A stretch of 64,000 nt of DNA, taken from positions 1-64,000 of the forward strand of contig CAUEHQ010000004.1 in NCBI GenBank assembly GCA_958510825.1, given 5' to 3'. Source of the stretch: Brachypterus glaber. Taxonomy: Eukaryota; Arthropoda; Insecta; Coleoptera; Kateretidae. How positions within the stretch are numbered: the first letter of the stretch is position 1; every line of letters begins with the position of its first letter. The position numbers were made by a program, and so were the translations under genes. Positions 12,197-24,477 of the stretch are shown here, one piece after another. The notes under the pieces are model-generated. The model was not told the origin of the DNA and did no database searches. It saw only the letters and a list, made by a program, of their open reading frames with translations.

Positions 12197-15100
12197 GCTA
12201 ACTTTACCGTAAAGTTAGCTAAGCATCATAAGAAAAAACGATTTTTTCTAAAGTCCAACTAGGTCAGAATTTGCCGTTTTTTGCCGTTATTTAATTGTGT
12301 AAAAACCAATTTTGTAGCTTTTGTTTTTTTTTTAATTGCTGCTTAGCTAACTTTACCGTAAAGTTAGCTAAGCATCACAAGAAAACAATATATTTTATTA
12401 AATCCAACTAGATCAGAATTTGCCGTTTTTTTGCCGTTATTTAATTGTGTAAAAACCAATTTTGTAGCTTTTGTTTTTTTTTTTAATTGCTGCTTCGCTA
12501 ACTTTACCGTAAAGTTAGCTAAGCATCATATGAAAAAACGATTTTTTCTAAAACCCAACTAGGTCAGAATTTGCCGTTATTTAACTGTGCAAAAACCAAT
12601 TTTGTAGCTTTTGTTTTTTTTTTTAATTGCTGCTTAGCTAACTTTACCCTAAAGTTAGCTAAGCATCACAAGAAAACAATATATTTTATTAAATCCAACT
12701 AGATCAGAATTTGCCGTTATTTAATTGTGTAAAAACCAATTTTGTAGCTTTTGTTTTTTTTTAATTGCTGCTTCGCTAACTTTACCGTAAAGTTAGCTAA
12801 GCATCATATGAAAAAACGATTATTTCTAAAACACAACTAGGTCAGAATTTGCCGTTTTTTTGCCGTTATTTAACTGTGCAAAAACCAATTTTGTAGCTTT
12901 TGTTTTTTTTAATTGCTGCTTCGCTAACTTTACCGTAAAGTTAGCTAAGCATTACAATAAAAAATATATATTTTTAAATCCAACTAGATCAGAACTTGCA
13001 GTTTTTTTTGCCGCTATTTAGTTGTGTAAAAACCAATTTTGTTAAAAAAAAATGCTATATAAACGCTACAAAATATACAGGAAGTTAGCGATTCTAAATT
13101 AAGCGTGACAACGTAGCGCATGCAACCTGGCCGGATAGCTTTTGTCTGTTTGACAAGTGTTTCGACTCAAAGCTTTTGAGGTTATAATTTATATTTTCAA
13201 ATAATTTAAATAATAATAATTATTATTATTAATTTATTTAATTATTATTAATTTGCCGGTATTTTGCCGCTATTTAGTTGTGAATTATTTTTTTTGCCGT
13301 TTTTTGTTTTTTAAAATTATTTGCTGCTTCGCTAACTTTACCGTAAAGTTAGCTAAGCATCATAAGAAAAAAAAATATTTTTTTAAATCCAACTAGATCA
13401 GAATTTGCCGTTTTTTTGCCGCTATTTAGCTGTGTTAAAATAAACTATCTAGCTTTTGTTTTTTTTATATATTTGCTTTACACGAATCTGAACACGATGT
13501 TTTCAAAACGTGGCGCCAAAGAATCTTTCCAATGTTTCAGCGCTGCCAAACTCTGGAGATTTAAGAAGTGTGGAGATTTTGAGGAGATTTCAGGCATATA
13601 GTGAAAAAATAAAAACAAATTGCATAATAATAATTAAGTAAAAAGTCACTTAAGTAATTGACCAAGTGTACGGGTTTGACCTTGAGGTTAGACACGATAA
13701 TGATTTCTGTAATTCTTGTCGTTATTATTAATTTGCCGTTATTTAGTCGTGAAAATTTTTTTTGCTGTTTTTGGTTTTGGTTAAAATTATTTTCTGCTTA
13801 GCTTACTTTACCGTAAAGTTAGCTAAGCATCATAAGAAAAAACGATTTTTTCTAAAATCCAACCAGATCATAATTTGTCGTTTTTTGCCGTTATTTAATT
13901 GTGTAAATACCAATTTTGTTGCTTTCGTTTTTTTTTAATTGCTGCTTAGCTAACTTTACCGCAAAGTCATAAGAAAAAACGATTTTTTCTAAAATCCAAC
14001 TAGGTCAGAATTTGCCGTTTTTTTGCCGTTATTTAATTGTGTAGAAACCAATTTTGTAGCTTTTGTTTTTTTCTAATTGCTGCCCCAGCAAACATGGTAC
14101 GTCAATAGACGTGAAATACACGTCAACTGACGTCTATCGACAGGGGCTTAGCTAACTTTACCGTAAAGTTAGCTAAGCATCATAAGAAAAAACGATTTTT
14201 TCTAAAACTCAACTAGGTCAGAATTTGCCGTTTTTTGCCGTTATTTAATTGTGTAAAAACCAATTTTCTAGCTTTTGTTTTTCTTTTTAATTGCTGCTTC
14301 GCTAACTTGACCGTAAAGTTAGCTAAGCATCATACGAAAAAACGATTTTTTCTAAAACCCAACTAGGTCAGAATTTGCCGTTTTTTTGCCGTTATTTAAT
14401 TGTGCAAAAACCAATTTTGTAGCTTTTGTTTTTTTTTTTAATTGCTGCTTCGCTAACTTTACCGTAAAGTTAGCTAAGCATCACAAGAAAAAAAAATATT
14501 TTTTTAAATCCAACTAGATCATAATTTGCCGTTTTTTGCCGTTATTTAATTGTGTAACAACCAATTTTGTAGCTTTAGTTTTTTTTTAATTGCTGCTTCG
14601 CTAACTTTACCGTAAAGTTAGCTAAGCATCATAAGAAAAAACGATTTTTTCTAAAACACAACTTGGTCAGAATTTGCCGTTTTTTTGCCGTTATTTGTGT
14701 AGAAACCAATTTTGTAGCTTTTGTTTTTTTTTTTAATTGCTGCTTCGATAACTTCACCGTAAAGTTAGCTAAGCATGATAGAAAAAACGATTTTTTCTAA
14801 AATCCAACTAGGTCAGAATTTGCGTTTTTTGCCGTTATGTAATTGTGCAAAAACCAATTTTGTAGCTTTTGTTTTTTTTTAATTGTTGATTCGCTAACTT
14901 TACCGTAAAGTTAGCTAAGCATCATAAGAAAAAACGATTTTTTCTAAAACTCAACTAGGTCAGAATTTGCCGTTTTTTGCCGTTATTTAATTGTGTAAAA
15001 ACCAATTTTGTAGCTTTTGTTTTTTTTTTAATTGCTGCTTCGCTAACTTTACCGTAAAGTTAGCTAAGCATCATACGAAAAAACGATTTTTTCTAAAACC

Positions 15101-15768
15101 CAACTAGGTCAGAATTTGCCGTTTTTTTGCCGTTATTTAATTGTGCAGAAAACAATTTTGTAGCTTTTGTTTTTTTTTATTGCTGCTTCGCTAACTTTAC
15201 CGTAAAGTTAGCTAAGCATCACAAGAAAAAAAATATTTTTTTAAATCCAACTAGATCATAGTTTGCCGTTATTTAATTGTGCAAAAACCAATTTTGTAGC
15301 TTTTGTTTTTTTTTTAATTGCTGCTTCGCTAACTTTACCGTAAAGTTAGCTAAGCATGATAAGAAAAAACGATTTTTTCTAAAACACAACTAGGTCAAAA
15401 TTTGCCGTTTTTTTGCCGTTATTTAATTGTGCAAAAACCAATTTTGTAGCTTTTGTTTTTTTAATTGCTGCTTCGCCAACTTTACCGTAAAGTTAGCTAA
15501 GCATGATAGAAAAAACGATTTTTTCTAAAACACAACTAGGTCAGAATTTGCCGTTTTTGCCGTTATTTAATTGTGCAAAAACCAATTTTGTAGCTTTTGT
15601 TTTTTTTTAATTGCTGCTTCGCTAATTTTACCGTAAGGTTAGCTAAGCATCATACGAAAAACCGATTTTTTCTAAAACCCAACTAGGTCAGAATTTGCCG
15701 TTTTTTTGCCGATATGTAATTATGCAAAAACCAATTTTGTAGCTTTTGTTTTTTTTAATTGCTGCTTC
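12197..15768 (+). repeat. Higher-order repeat unit, copy 1
   Basis: About 3.57 kb of monomers plus a unique spacer (13080-13760), repeated immediately downstream. Landmarks are offset by 3572 bp: 13416 to 16988 and 14084 to 17656, falling to 3571 near the end through a homopolymer change. I saw only scattered single-base differences, for example near 12392 and 13434. Confidence 0.85.
14084..14145. mobile_element. 62-bp CCC...GGG mini-element, copy 1
   Basis: CCCAGCAAACATGGTACGTC opens a 62-bp near-palindrome (GACGT motifs on both sides) ending CGACAGGG, inserted in a satellite monomer. Flanks are GC and GC, and uninterrupted monomers carry GC once, so the insertion made a 2-bp duplication. 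Confidence 0.75.
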
Positions 15769-18700
15769 GCTAACTTTACCGTAAAGTTAGCTAAGCATCA
15801 TAAGAAAAAACGATTTTTTCTAAAGTCCAACTAGGTCAGAATTTGCCGTTTTTTGCCGTTATTTAATTGTGTAAAAACCAATTTTGTAGCTTTTGTTTTT
15901 TTTTTAATTGCTGCTTAGCTAACTTTACCGTAAAGTTAGCTAAGCATCACAAGAAAACAATACATTTTATTAAATCCAACTAGATCAGAATTTGCCGTTT
16001 TTTTGCCGTTATTTAATTGTGTAAAAACCAATTTTGTAGCTTTTGTTTTTTTTTTTAATTGCTGCTTCGCTAACTTTACCGTAAAGTTAGCTAAGCATCA
16101 TATGAAAAAACGATTTTTTCTAAAACCCAACTAGGTCAGAATTTGCCGTTATTTAACTGTGCAAAAACCAATTTTGTAGCTTTTGTTTTTTTTTTTAATT
16201 GCTGCTTAGCTAACTTTACCCTAAAGTTAGCTAAGCATCACAAGAAAACAATATATTTTATTAAATCCAACTAGATCAGAATTTGCCGTTATTTAATTGT
16301 GTAAAAACCAATTTTGTAGCTTTTGTTTTTTTTTAATTGCTGCTTCGCTAACTTTACCGTAAAGTTAGCTAAGCATCATATGAAAAAACGATTATTTCTA
16401 AAACACAACTAGGTCAGAATTTGCCGTTTTTTTGCCGTTATTTAACTGTGCAAAAACCAATTTTGTAGCTTTTGTTTTTTTTAATTGCTGCTTCGCTAAC
16501 TTTACCGTAAAGTTAGCTAAGCATTACAATAAAAAATATATATTTTTAAATCCAACTAGATCAGAACTTGCAGTTTTTTTTGCCGCTATTTAGTTGTGTA
16601 AAAACCAATTTTGTTAAAAAAAAATGCTATATAAACGCTACAAAATATACAGGAAGTTAGCGATTCTAAATTAAGCGTGACAACGTAGCGCATGCAACCT
16701 GGCCGGATAGCTTTTGTCTGTTTGACAAGTGTTTCGACTCAAAGCTTTTGAGGTTATAATTTATATTTTCAAATAATTTAAATAATAATTATTATTATTA
16801 TTAATTTATTTAATTATTATTAATTTGCCGGTATTTTGCCGCTATTTAGTTGTGAATTATTTTTTTTGCCGTTTTTTGTTTTTTAAAATTATTTGCTGCT
16901 TCGCTAACTTTACCGTAAAGTTAGCTAAGCATCATAAGAAAAAAAAATATTTTTTTAAATCCAACTAGATCAGAATTTGCCGTTTTTTTGCCGCCATTTA
17001 GCTGTGTTAAAATAAACTATCTAGCTTTTGTTTTTTTTATATATTTGCTTTACACGAATCTGAACACGATGTTTTCAAAACGTGGCGCCAAAGAATCTTT
17101 CCAATGTTTCAGCGCTGCCAAACTCTGGAGATTTAAGAAGTGTGGAGATTTTGAGGAGATTTCAGGCATATAGTGAAAAAATAAAAACAAATTGCATAAT
17201 AATAATTAAGTAAAAAGTCACTTAAGTAATTGACCAAGTGTACGGGTTTGACCTTGAGGTTAGACACGATAATGATTTCTGTAATTCTTGTCGTTATTAT
17301 TAATTTGCCGTTATTTAGTCGTGAAAATTTTTTTTGCTGTTTTTGGTTTTGGTTAAAATTATTTTCTGCTTAGCTTACTTTACCGTAAAGTTAGCTAAGC
17401 ATCATAAGAAAAAACGATTTTTTCTAAAATCCAACCAGATCATAATTTGTCGTTTTTTGCCGTTATTTAATTGTGTAAATACCAATTTTGTTGCTTTCGT
17501 TTTTTTTTAATTGCTGCTTAGCTAACTTTACCGCAAAGTCATAAGAAAAAACGATTTTTTCTAAAATCCAACTAGGTCAGAATTTGCCGTTTTTTTGCCG
17601 TTATTTAATTGTGTAGAAACCAATTTTGTAGCTTTTGTTTTTTTCTAATTGCTGCCCCAGCAAACATGGTACGTCAATAGACGTGAAATACACGTCAACT
17701 GACGTCTATCGACAGGGGCTTAGCTAACTTTACCGTAAAGTTAGCTAAGCATCATAAGAAAAAACGATTTTTTCTAAAACTCAACTAGGTCAGAATTTGC
17801 CGTTTTTTGCCGTTATTTAATTGTGTAAAAACCAATTTTCTAGCTTTTGTTTTTCTTTTTAATTGCTGCTTCGCTAACTTGACCGTAAAGTTAGCTAAGC
17901 ATCATACGAAAAAACGATTTTTTCTAAAACCCAACTAGGTCAGAATTTGCCGTTTTTTTGCCGTTATTTAATTGTGCAAAAACCAATTTTGTAGCTTTTG
18001 TTTTTTTTTTTAATTGCTGCTTCGCTAACTTTACCGTAAAGTTAGCTAAGCATCACAAGAAAAAAAAATATTTTTTTAAATCCAACTAGATCATAATTTG
18101 CCGTTTTTTGCCGTTATTTAATTGTGTAACAACCAATTTTGTAGCTTTAGTTTTTTTTTAATTGCTGCTTCGCTAACTTTACCGTAAAGTTAGCTAAGCA
18201 TCATAAGAAAAAACGATTTTTTCTAAAACACAACTTGGTCAGAATTTGCCGTTTTTTTGCCGTTATTTGTGTAGAAACCAATTTTGTAGCTTTTGTTTTT
18301 TTTTTAATTGCTGCTTCGATAACTTCACCGTAAAGTTAGCTAAGCATGATAGAAAAAACGATTTTTTCTAAAATCCAACTAGGTCAGAATTTGCGTTTTT
18401 TGCCGTTATGTAATTGTGCAAAAACCAATTTTGTAGCTTTTGTTTTTTTTTAATTGTTGATTCGCTAACTTTACCGTAAAGTTAGCTAAGCATCATAAGA
18501 AAAAACGATTTTTTCTAAAACTCAACTAGGTCAGAATTTGCCGTTTTTTGCCGTTATTTAATTGTGTAAAAACCAATTTTGTAGCTTTTGTTTTTTTTTT
18601 AATTGCTGCTTCGCTAACTTTACCGTAAAGTTAGCTAAGCATCATACGAAAAAACGATTTTTTCTAAAACCCAACTAGGTCAGAATTTGCCGTTTTTTTG

Positions 18701-19340
18701 CCGTTATTTAATTGTGCAGAAAACAATTTTGTAGCTTTTGTTTTTTTTTATTGCTGCTTCGCTAACTTTACCGTAAAGTTAGCTAAGCATCACAAGAAAA
18801 AAAATATTTTTTTAAATCCAACTAGATCATAGTTTGCCGTTATTTAATTGTGCAAAAACCAATTTTGTAGCTTTTGTTTTTTTTTTAATTGCTGCTTCGC
18901 TAACTTTACCGTAAAGTTAGCTAAGCATGATAAGAAAAAACGATTTTTTCTAAAACACAACTAGGTCAAAATTTGCCGTTTTTTTGCCGTTATTTAATTG
19001 TGCAAAAACCAATTTTGTAGCTTTTGTTTTTTTAATTGCTGCTTCGCCAACTTTACCGTAAAGTTAGCTAAGCATGATAGAAAAAACGATTTTTTCTAAA
19101 ACACAACTAGGTCAGAATTTGCCGTTTTTGCCGTTATTTAATTGTGCAAAAACCAATTTTGTAGCTTTTGTTTTTTTTTAATTGCTGCTTCGCTAATTTT
19201 ACCGTAAGGTTAGCTAAGCATCATACGAAAAACCGATTTTTTCTAAAACCCAACTAGGTCAGAATTTGCCGTTTTTTTGCCGATATGTAATTATGCAAAA
19301 ACCAATTTTGTAGCTTTTGTTTTTTTTAATTGCTGCTTCG
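15769..19340 (+). repeat. Higher-order repeat unit, copy 2
   Basis: Tandem copy of the preceding 3.57-kb block, including the same 62-bp insertion and the same variant monomers in the same order. The near identity means a recent duplication or gene conversion, or possibly an assembly artefact. Confidence 0.85.
17656..17717. mobile_element. 62-bp CCC...GGG mini-element, copy 2
   Basis: Carried along with the 3572-bp duplication at the equivalent position, so it was inserted before that duplication. Confidence 0.75.
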
Positions 19341-19928
19341 CTAACTTTACCGTAAAGTTAGCTAAGCATCATAAGAAAAAACGATTTTTTCTAAAACACT
19401 ACTTGGTCAGAATTTGCCGTTTTTTTGCCGTTATTTAATTGTGTAGAAACCAGTTTTGTAGCTTTTGTTTTTTTTTAATTGCTGCTTCGCTAACTTCACC
19501 GTAAAGTTAGCTAAGCATCATACGAAAAAACGATTTTTTCTAAAATCCAACTAGGTCAGAATTTGCCGTTATTTAACTGTGAAAAAACCAATTTTGTAGC
19601 TTTTGTTTTTTTTTAATTGCTGCTTAGCTAACTTTACCGTAAAGTTAGCTAAGCATCATACGAAAAAACGATTTTTTTTTTAAATCCAACTAGGTCAGAA
19701 TTTGCCGTTTTTTTGCCGTTATTTAACTGTGCAAAAACCAATTTTGTAGCTTTAGTTTTTTTTTAAATGCTGCTTAGCTAACTTTACCGTAAAGTTAGCT
19801 AAGCATCACAAGAAAAAATATATTTTTTTAAATCCAACTAGATTAGAATTATCCGTTTTTTTGCCGCTATTTAGTTATTTGTAAATATAAACTTCCTAGC
19901 TTTTTTTACATATTTGCTGTTTAGCTAA

Positions 19929-20072
19929 GGGAACGTTCAAGTATTACGTAACGGAAATTGTGATCATTTTCGACCACCGCCCAACCCATGTAACGCTACC
20001 TCTAACATGGGCGTAACACTCCAAAATGACCCCCACCCCCCTAGGAGCGTTACGTAATACTTGAACGTTCCC
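19929..20072. mobile_element. PIF/Harbinger-like MITE, copy 1
   Basis: 144 bp with terminal inverted repeats GGGAACGTTCAAGTATTACG, flanked by TAA on both sides. The 3-bp TWA-type target and GG-starting ends match the PIF/Harbinger group. It lies near the turning point of the giant foldback element. Two more copies are at 41539-41676 and 43837-43982. Confidence 0.8.
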
Positions 20073-20149
20073 TAAGTTTACCGTAAAGCTGCATCACAAG
20101 AAAAAAATATTTTTTCTAAAATCCAACTAGGTCAGAATTTGCCGTTTTT

Positions 20150-20480
20150 TGCCGCTACTTAGTTGTGTAACAATCAATTTTTTCGCTGTTTTTTTTTTAA
20201 TACAAATTAATAAATTTTAATACAAAATAGCTCTGTATCATATATATATATTTCCTTATTGTGATTGTTTTTTATTACAAGTAACTACAGTCGAGTTTTT
20301 TATAATACTTGGAATCCACTAAATCCTAAATTTAATAGCAATTTAATCTAATTTCGTGCCAGATTTTAAAATTCTTGTGTATTTCGAAGTGCGCAAGGCC
20401 GTTATTATGAAGTTACAAGACAGAGATAGATAGATGCGTGAAGCCATACTGCCACCGGTAGTTCAAAGGCGGAATTACAG
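20150..20480. other. Central spacer of the giant foldback element
   Basis: Sequence between the forward and inverted monomer arms: a short (TA)n patch near 20240 and otherwise unique AT-rich DNA. No frame or transposase motif was seen. Confidence 0.5.
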
Positions 20481-22045
20481 AAATCATTGTCGTGTCTAAC
20501 CTCAAGGTCAAACCCGCGCACTTGGTCAATTACTTAAGTGACTTTTTACTTAATTATTATTATTATTATTATGCAATTTGTTTTTATTTTTTCACTATAT
20601 GCCTGAAATCTCCTCAAAATCTCCACACTTCTTAAATCTCCACAGTTTGGCAGCGCTGAAACATTGGAAAGATTCTTTGGCGCCACGTTTAAAAACATCG
20701 TGTTCAGATTTGTGTAAAGCAAATATGTAAAAAAAACAAAAGCTAGGATATTTATATTTATTTTTACACAACTAAATAGCGGCAAATAACGGCAAATTCT
20801 GATCTAGTTGGATTTAAAAAAATATTTTTTTTTCTTGTGATGCTTAGCTAACTTTACGGTAAAGTTAGCTAAGCAGCAATTAAAAAAAAAACTACAAAGC
20901 TACAAAATTGGTTTTTACACAATTAAATAACGGCAAAAAAACGGCAAATTCTGACCTAGTTAAGTTTTAGAAAAAATCTTTTTTTCTTATGATGTTTAGC
21001 TAACTTTACGGTAAAGTTAGCGAAGCAGCAAATAATTTTAAAAAAAACATAAACGAAAAAAAAAATTCACAACTAAATAGCGGAAAAATACCGGCAAATT
21101 AATAATAATTAAATAAATTAATAATAATAATAATTATTATTTAAATTATTTGAAAATATAAATTATAACCTCAAAAGCTTTGAGTCGAAACACTTGTCAA
21201 ACAGACAAAAGTTATCCGGCAACGTTGCATGCGCTACGTTGTCACGCTTAATTTAGAATCGCTAACTTCCTGTATATTTTATAGCGTTTATAAAGCATTT
21301 TTTTTAAACAAAATTGGTTTTTACACAACTAAATAGCGGCAAAAAACGGAAAATTCTGACCTAGTTGGATTTTAGAAAAAATCGCTTTTTCGTATGATGC
21401 TTAGCTAACTTTACGGTAAAGTTAGCGAAGCAGCAATAAAAAAAAAAAAAAAACAAAAGCTACAAAATGGATGTTTACACAATTAAATAACGGCCAAAAA
21501 ACGGCAAATTCTGATCTAGTTGGATTTAAAAAAATATATTTTTTTCTTGTGATGCTTAGCTAACTTTACGGTAAAGTTAGCTAAGCAGCAATTAAAAAAA
21601 AAACAAAAGCTACAAAATTGGTTTTTGCACAGTTAAATAACGGCAAAAAAACGGCAAATTCTGACCTAGTTGGGTTTTAGAAAAAATCGTTTTTTTGTAT
21701 GATGCTCAGCTAACTTTACGGTAAAGTTAGCGAAGCAGCAAATAATTTTAAAAAACCAAAAACGGCAAAAAAAAAATTACAACTAAATAGCGGCAAAATA
21801 ACGGCAAATTAATAAGCTATCAAACCTTTGGATTTCCAAAGTTGCTTCGCTAACTTTACTCACATGGTATTTGGCACCGCTTAAAGTAGTACCCGGTGAC
21901 CAAATTTGAACTTACACGAAAATTTTGCAATATTTAAAAATATTTTTCATTTTATTACCTATCTAGCTGGGGCTAGGTTAAATCGCGCCTGGCAAATTTT
22001 TGATATGTTTAGTGTTTTATGATAGGTAGATGTTTGAAGGGTATT

Positions 22046-22492
22046 TATAATAAGCAGATTTATTCATCCCAAAAAACTACAAAGGCTTACAAAGGGACAT
22101 CTCTAAATTTGAGAACATAGAAGTACTAAGTATTTACAGATTATATTATGTCATTAATATAACACATATGTAATTAAATTATTTTTATATATCTTAAAAT
22201 TAAATTAAATTATTGGCTAATTATCTCACTGAGAAAAGGCCATAAAGAAGGAAGAAGAAGAAATTAAATTAAATATCACAAATATTTTACTCTATATAAA
22301 AATCGACTAGTTTACTCATATTTTTTTAAAATCTACCCCCCGTCATTTCCCTGACTACAGGAAGTCTGTTGTATAAGGAAACTCCTTTATACAAAAGGGA
22401 GCCCAGACCTAGTTGGGATCTGATCTGGGGCAGATTTAAATCAAAATAACTTCGTGTTAAGTGCTCATGAACATCCCTTCTATGGGATATCT
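22046..22492 (-). pseudogene. CR1/jockey-like non-LTR 3' fragment
   Basis: On the minus strand, a frame covering about 22326-22500 encodes RDVHEHLTRSYFDL..RSQLG..LLYKGVSLYNRLP, the usual extreme C-terminus of a non-LTR reverse transcriptase. It is followed by a 3' UTR ending GGATGAATAAATCTGC. The fragment splits a 173-bp satellite unit at TATTT|GGCACC. Heavily 5'-truncated and not functional. Confidence 0.7.
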
Positions 22493-22576
22493 TTAGGCAC
22501 CTATTAAAGTAGTACCCGGTGATCAAATTTGAACTTATACGAAAATTTTGCAATTTTTAAAAATATTTTTAATTTT

Positions 22577-24245
22577 ATTTTGGAGAAAAATTAAAAAACT
22601 AAGCAAGTACAAAAGCAGCACGCATAACATTCCAGCTATACAAGAAAACAATACTAATTTCAATACCACAGATGAAAAGTTGTCCATTTTCACCCAGAAT
22701 TTTCCCAGCTCTGTGCAAGGTCCAAACGCCAATCCACATAGTAGATTAGTGGAAACTTGGTACAACGCATTTATACAATCCAGACCGGAACTAAACAGGC
22801 AAACAGTTACTGAAGAAGAATATATAGACATTTTAAATGACGGAAAAAATACAGCACCCGGATATGACTATATAAAAAAAGAAATCTTAAAGAAATTGGA
22901 CTGGGATATTCACTCCCATATTATACGGATATATGAATACTGCCTTACAAATGTATATTTTCCTGCAGAGTGGAAAACCGGAATAAGTGTTCCATTTCCC
23001 AAACCCAATACTGACCACAGCAAAACAAATAACTACAGACACATAACTCTACTACCAGTTATAGGTAAAAACTTCGAAAAGTTAATAAAGACAAGATTGG
23101 AGAGGGAAATCGGTTCAAAGATTTCAGTTCGGTTTTAAAAACAAGTGCTCGACTATCCAACCCCTAACAATATTGGTTAATAACATCCAAACAGCAAAAC
23201 TTAATGGTAAACACACCGCGGCGTTACTTTTAGACATTAACAGGGCTTTCGATAGCATCTGGCATCCACAGCTGTTACACCTTATTAACGAGTTCCTTAG
23301 AAATAGAGTAATACGAATTAGAATAGATGGCAAACTTTCTGAAGAGATACGTGTTACACAGGGATTACCACCAGGTTCACCATTGTCACCAATACCGTTT
23401 AATCTCTACTGCGCCGACATTTACTATCACCACAACAACGATGACGAAGAATATTTCAATCTTCTTGCATATCTACTACAGTTTGCGGATGATACAGCCC
23501 TAGTAAGTCATGGAAAAAATATGAAGGACGCAGTAGAGAAATTACAACAACTCGCAGACCAAACTTGTCACTGGTTTGACAAGTGGAAAATGAAACCCAA
23601 CCCCGCTAAATGTCAACTCATTGTTTAATCATGAACCGACAGCAAACTCACCAACTATTGTAATAAAAGGGCAGACAGTTAATCCAGCTACTACAGCAAA
23701 ATATCTAGGTATAACAATAGATCACAAAGTCAAATTCAAAGAACATTTAACCACCATCAAGAAAAAAAACAACAAGAGCAACACATTTTAAGTCACTGTC
23801 GGTCAAATATAAAGGCATTAATACAGAAACCGCAGCAAAAATCTATAAATCAGTTTGTAGACCAATACTTGAATACGGACATATCCTATTCAAGTACACA
23901 TCGAAAACAAACTTCAAAAAGATTTAGACAGCCGAGACAATAGCTTTGAGAAAGATTACCAAACTAAGACATGAACAAAACCCCATACACAACCCCTCGA
24001 ACGAAACACTATACGCTAAAACAAAAGTACAACCAATAAAAGACAGATACGAGACGTTAATTGAAAAATACAGCAAACACGATGAAAACAGAAACGTAAA
24101 CGCAGTAGAAAAGTACTGTATGCTCAGAGAACCGAGAAGAAGCCGACCCAAAACCCTGAAGAAACTGTGTTTGAAATTTTGAGTAGACTTTCACAGTAAA
24201 AAGACATTATTATAATTTAATTACTAATAGTATTATTATTTTTGT
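22577..24245 (+). pseudogene. Jockey-like non-LTR retrotransposon RT region, frameshifted
   Basis: The frame 22548-23138 gives the pre-RT linker and the first RT blocks (TAPGYDYIKKEIL, FPAEWKTG, NNYRHITLLPVIGK). A break near 23110 shifts to FQFGFKNKCSTIQ and LLLDINRAFDSIWH, GLPPGSPLSPI and the catalytic FADD near 23487 (frame to 23628). Further shifts near 23625 (ATTAKYLGITIDHK), 23770 and 23930 lead to a last frame ending 24182. At least four frame breaks. The left boundary is placed where the host satellite unit is interrupted. The 3' end merges with AT-rich DNA and the following (TA)n. Confidence 0.85.
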
Positions 24246-24249
24246 TATA

Positions 24250-24321
<72 letters not shown>
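24246..24321. repeat. (TA)n microsatellite
   Basis: About 35 TA units with one early interruption, directly downstream of the retrotransposon fragment. Confidence 0.9.
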
Positions 24322-24324
<3 letters not shown>

Positions 24325-24477
24325 TTTTTTTTTTGGTATTCTATATAAATTAACTTAACTAGGGTTAAAATGAAACGCAAAAGCGTTTGAAAACTTTTAT
24401 ATTTTAGACGAACAGAATAGTGGAAATGGACTACACACTTTTTGTCACACTTCCTTTGCCTTTCCTCAACTCCAGAA

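Larger units (their letters stand above)
9209..21865. mobile_element. Giant foldback-type DNA transposon, 12.66 kb
   Basis: The left terminus ATGTGAGTAAAGTTAGCGAA (9209) is matched by its exact inverse ending at 21865. Both are flanked by GGTATTTG (9201-9208 and 21866-21873), and uninterrupted satellite units carry GGTATTTG once, so this is an 8-bp target duplication. The body consists of about 148-150-bp monomers in plus orientation from 9209 to about 19925 and in minus orientation from about 20490 to 21865. Each monomer carries the palindrome CTAACTTTACCGTAAAGTTA. No transposase frame is present. The architecture recalls Drosophila Foldback and the P-related Galileo; the superfamily is inferred only. 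Confidence 0.8.

Noticed and set aside
13416..17173. Two identical 61-codon frames (13416-13601 and 16988-17173) as a small conserved gene
   Set aside because: They are identical only because the 3.57-kb block is duplicated. The older copies at 11500 and 20650 shift frame, and one start codon differs by a point change.
9209..21865. CRISPR-like array of regularly spaced repeats
   Set aside because: Monomers are about 150 bp and contiguous, with no unique spacers or cas genes, in eukaryotic transposon-rich DNA.
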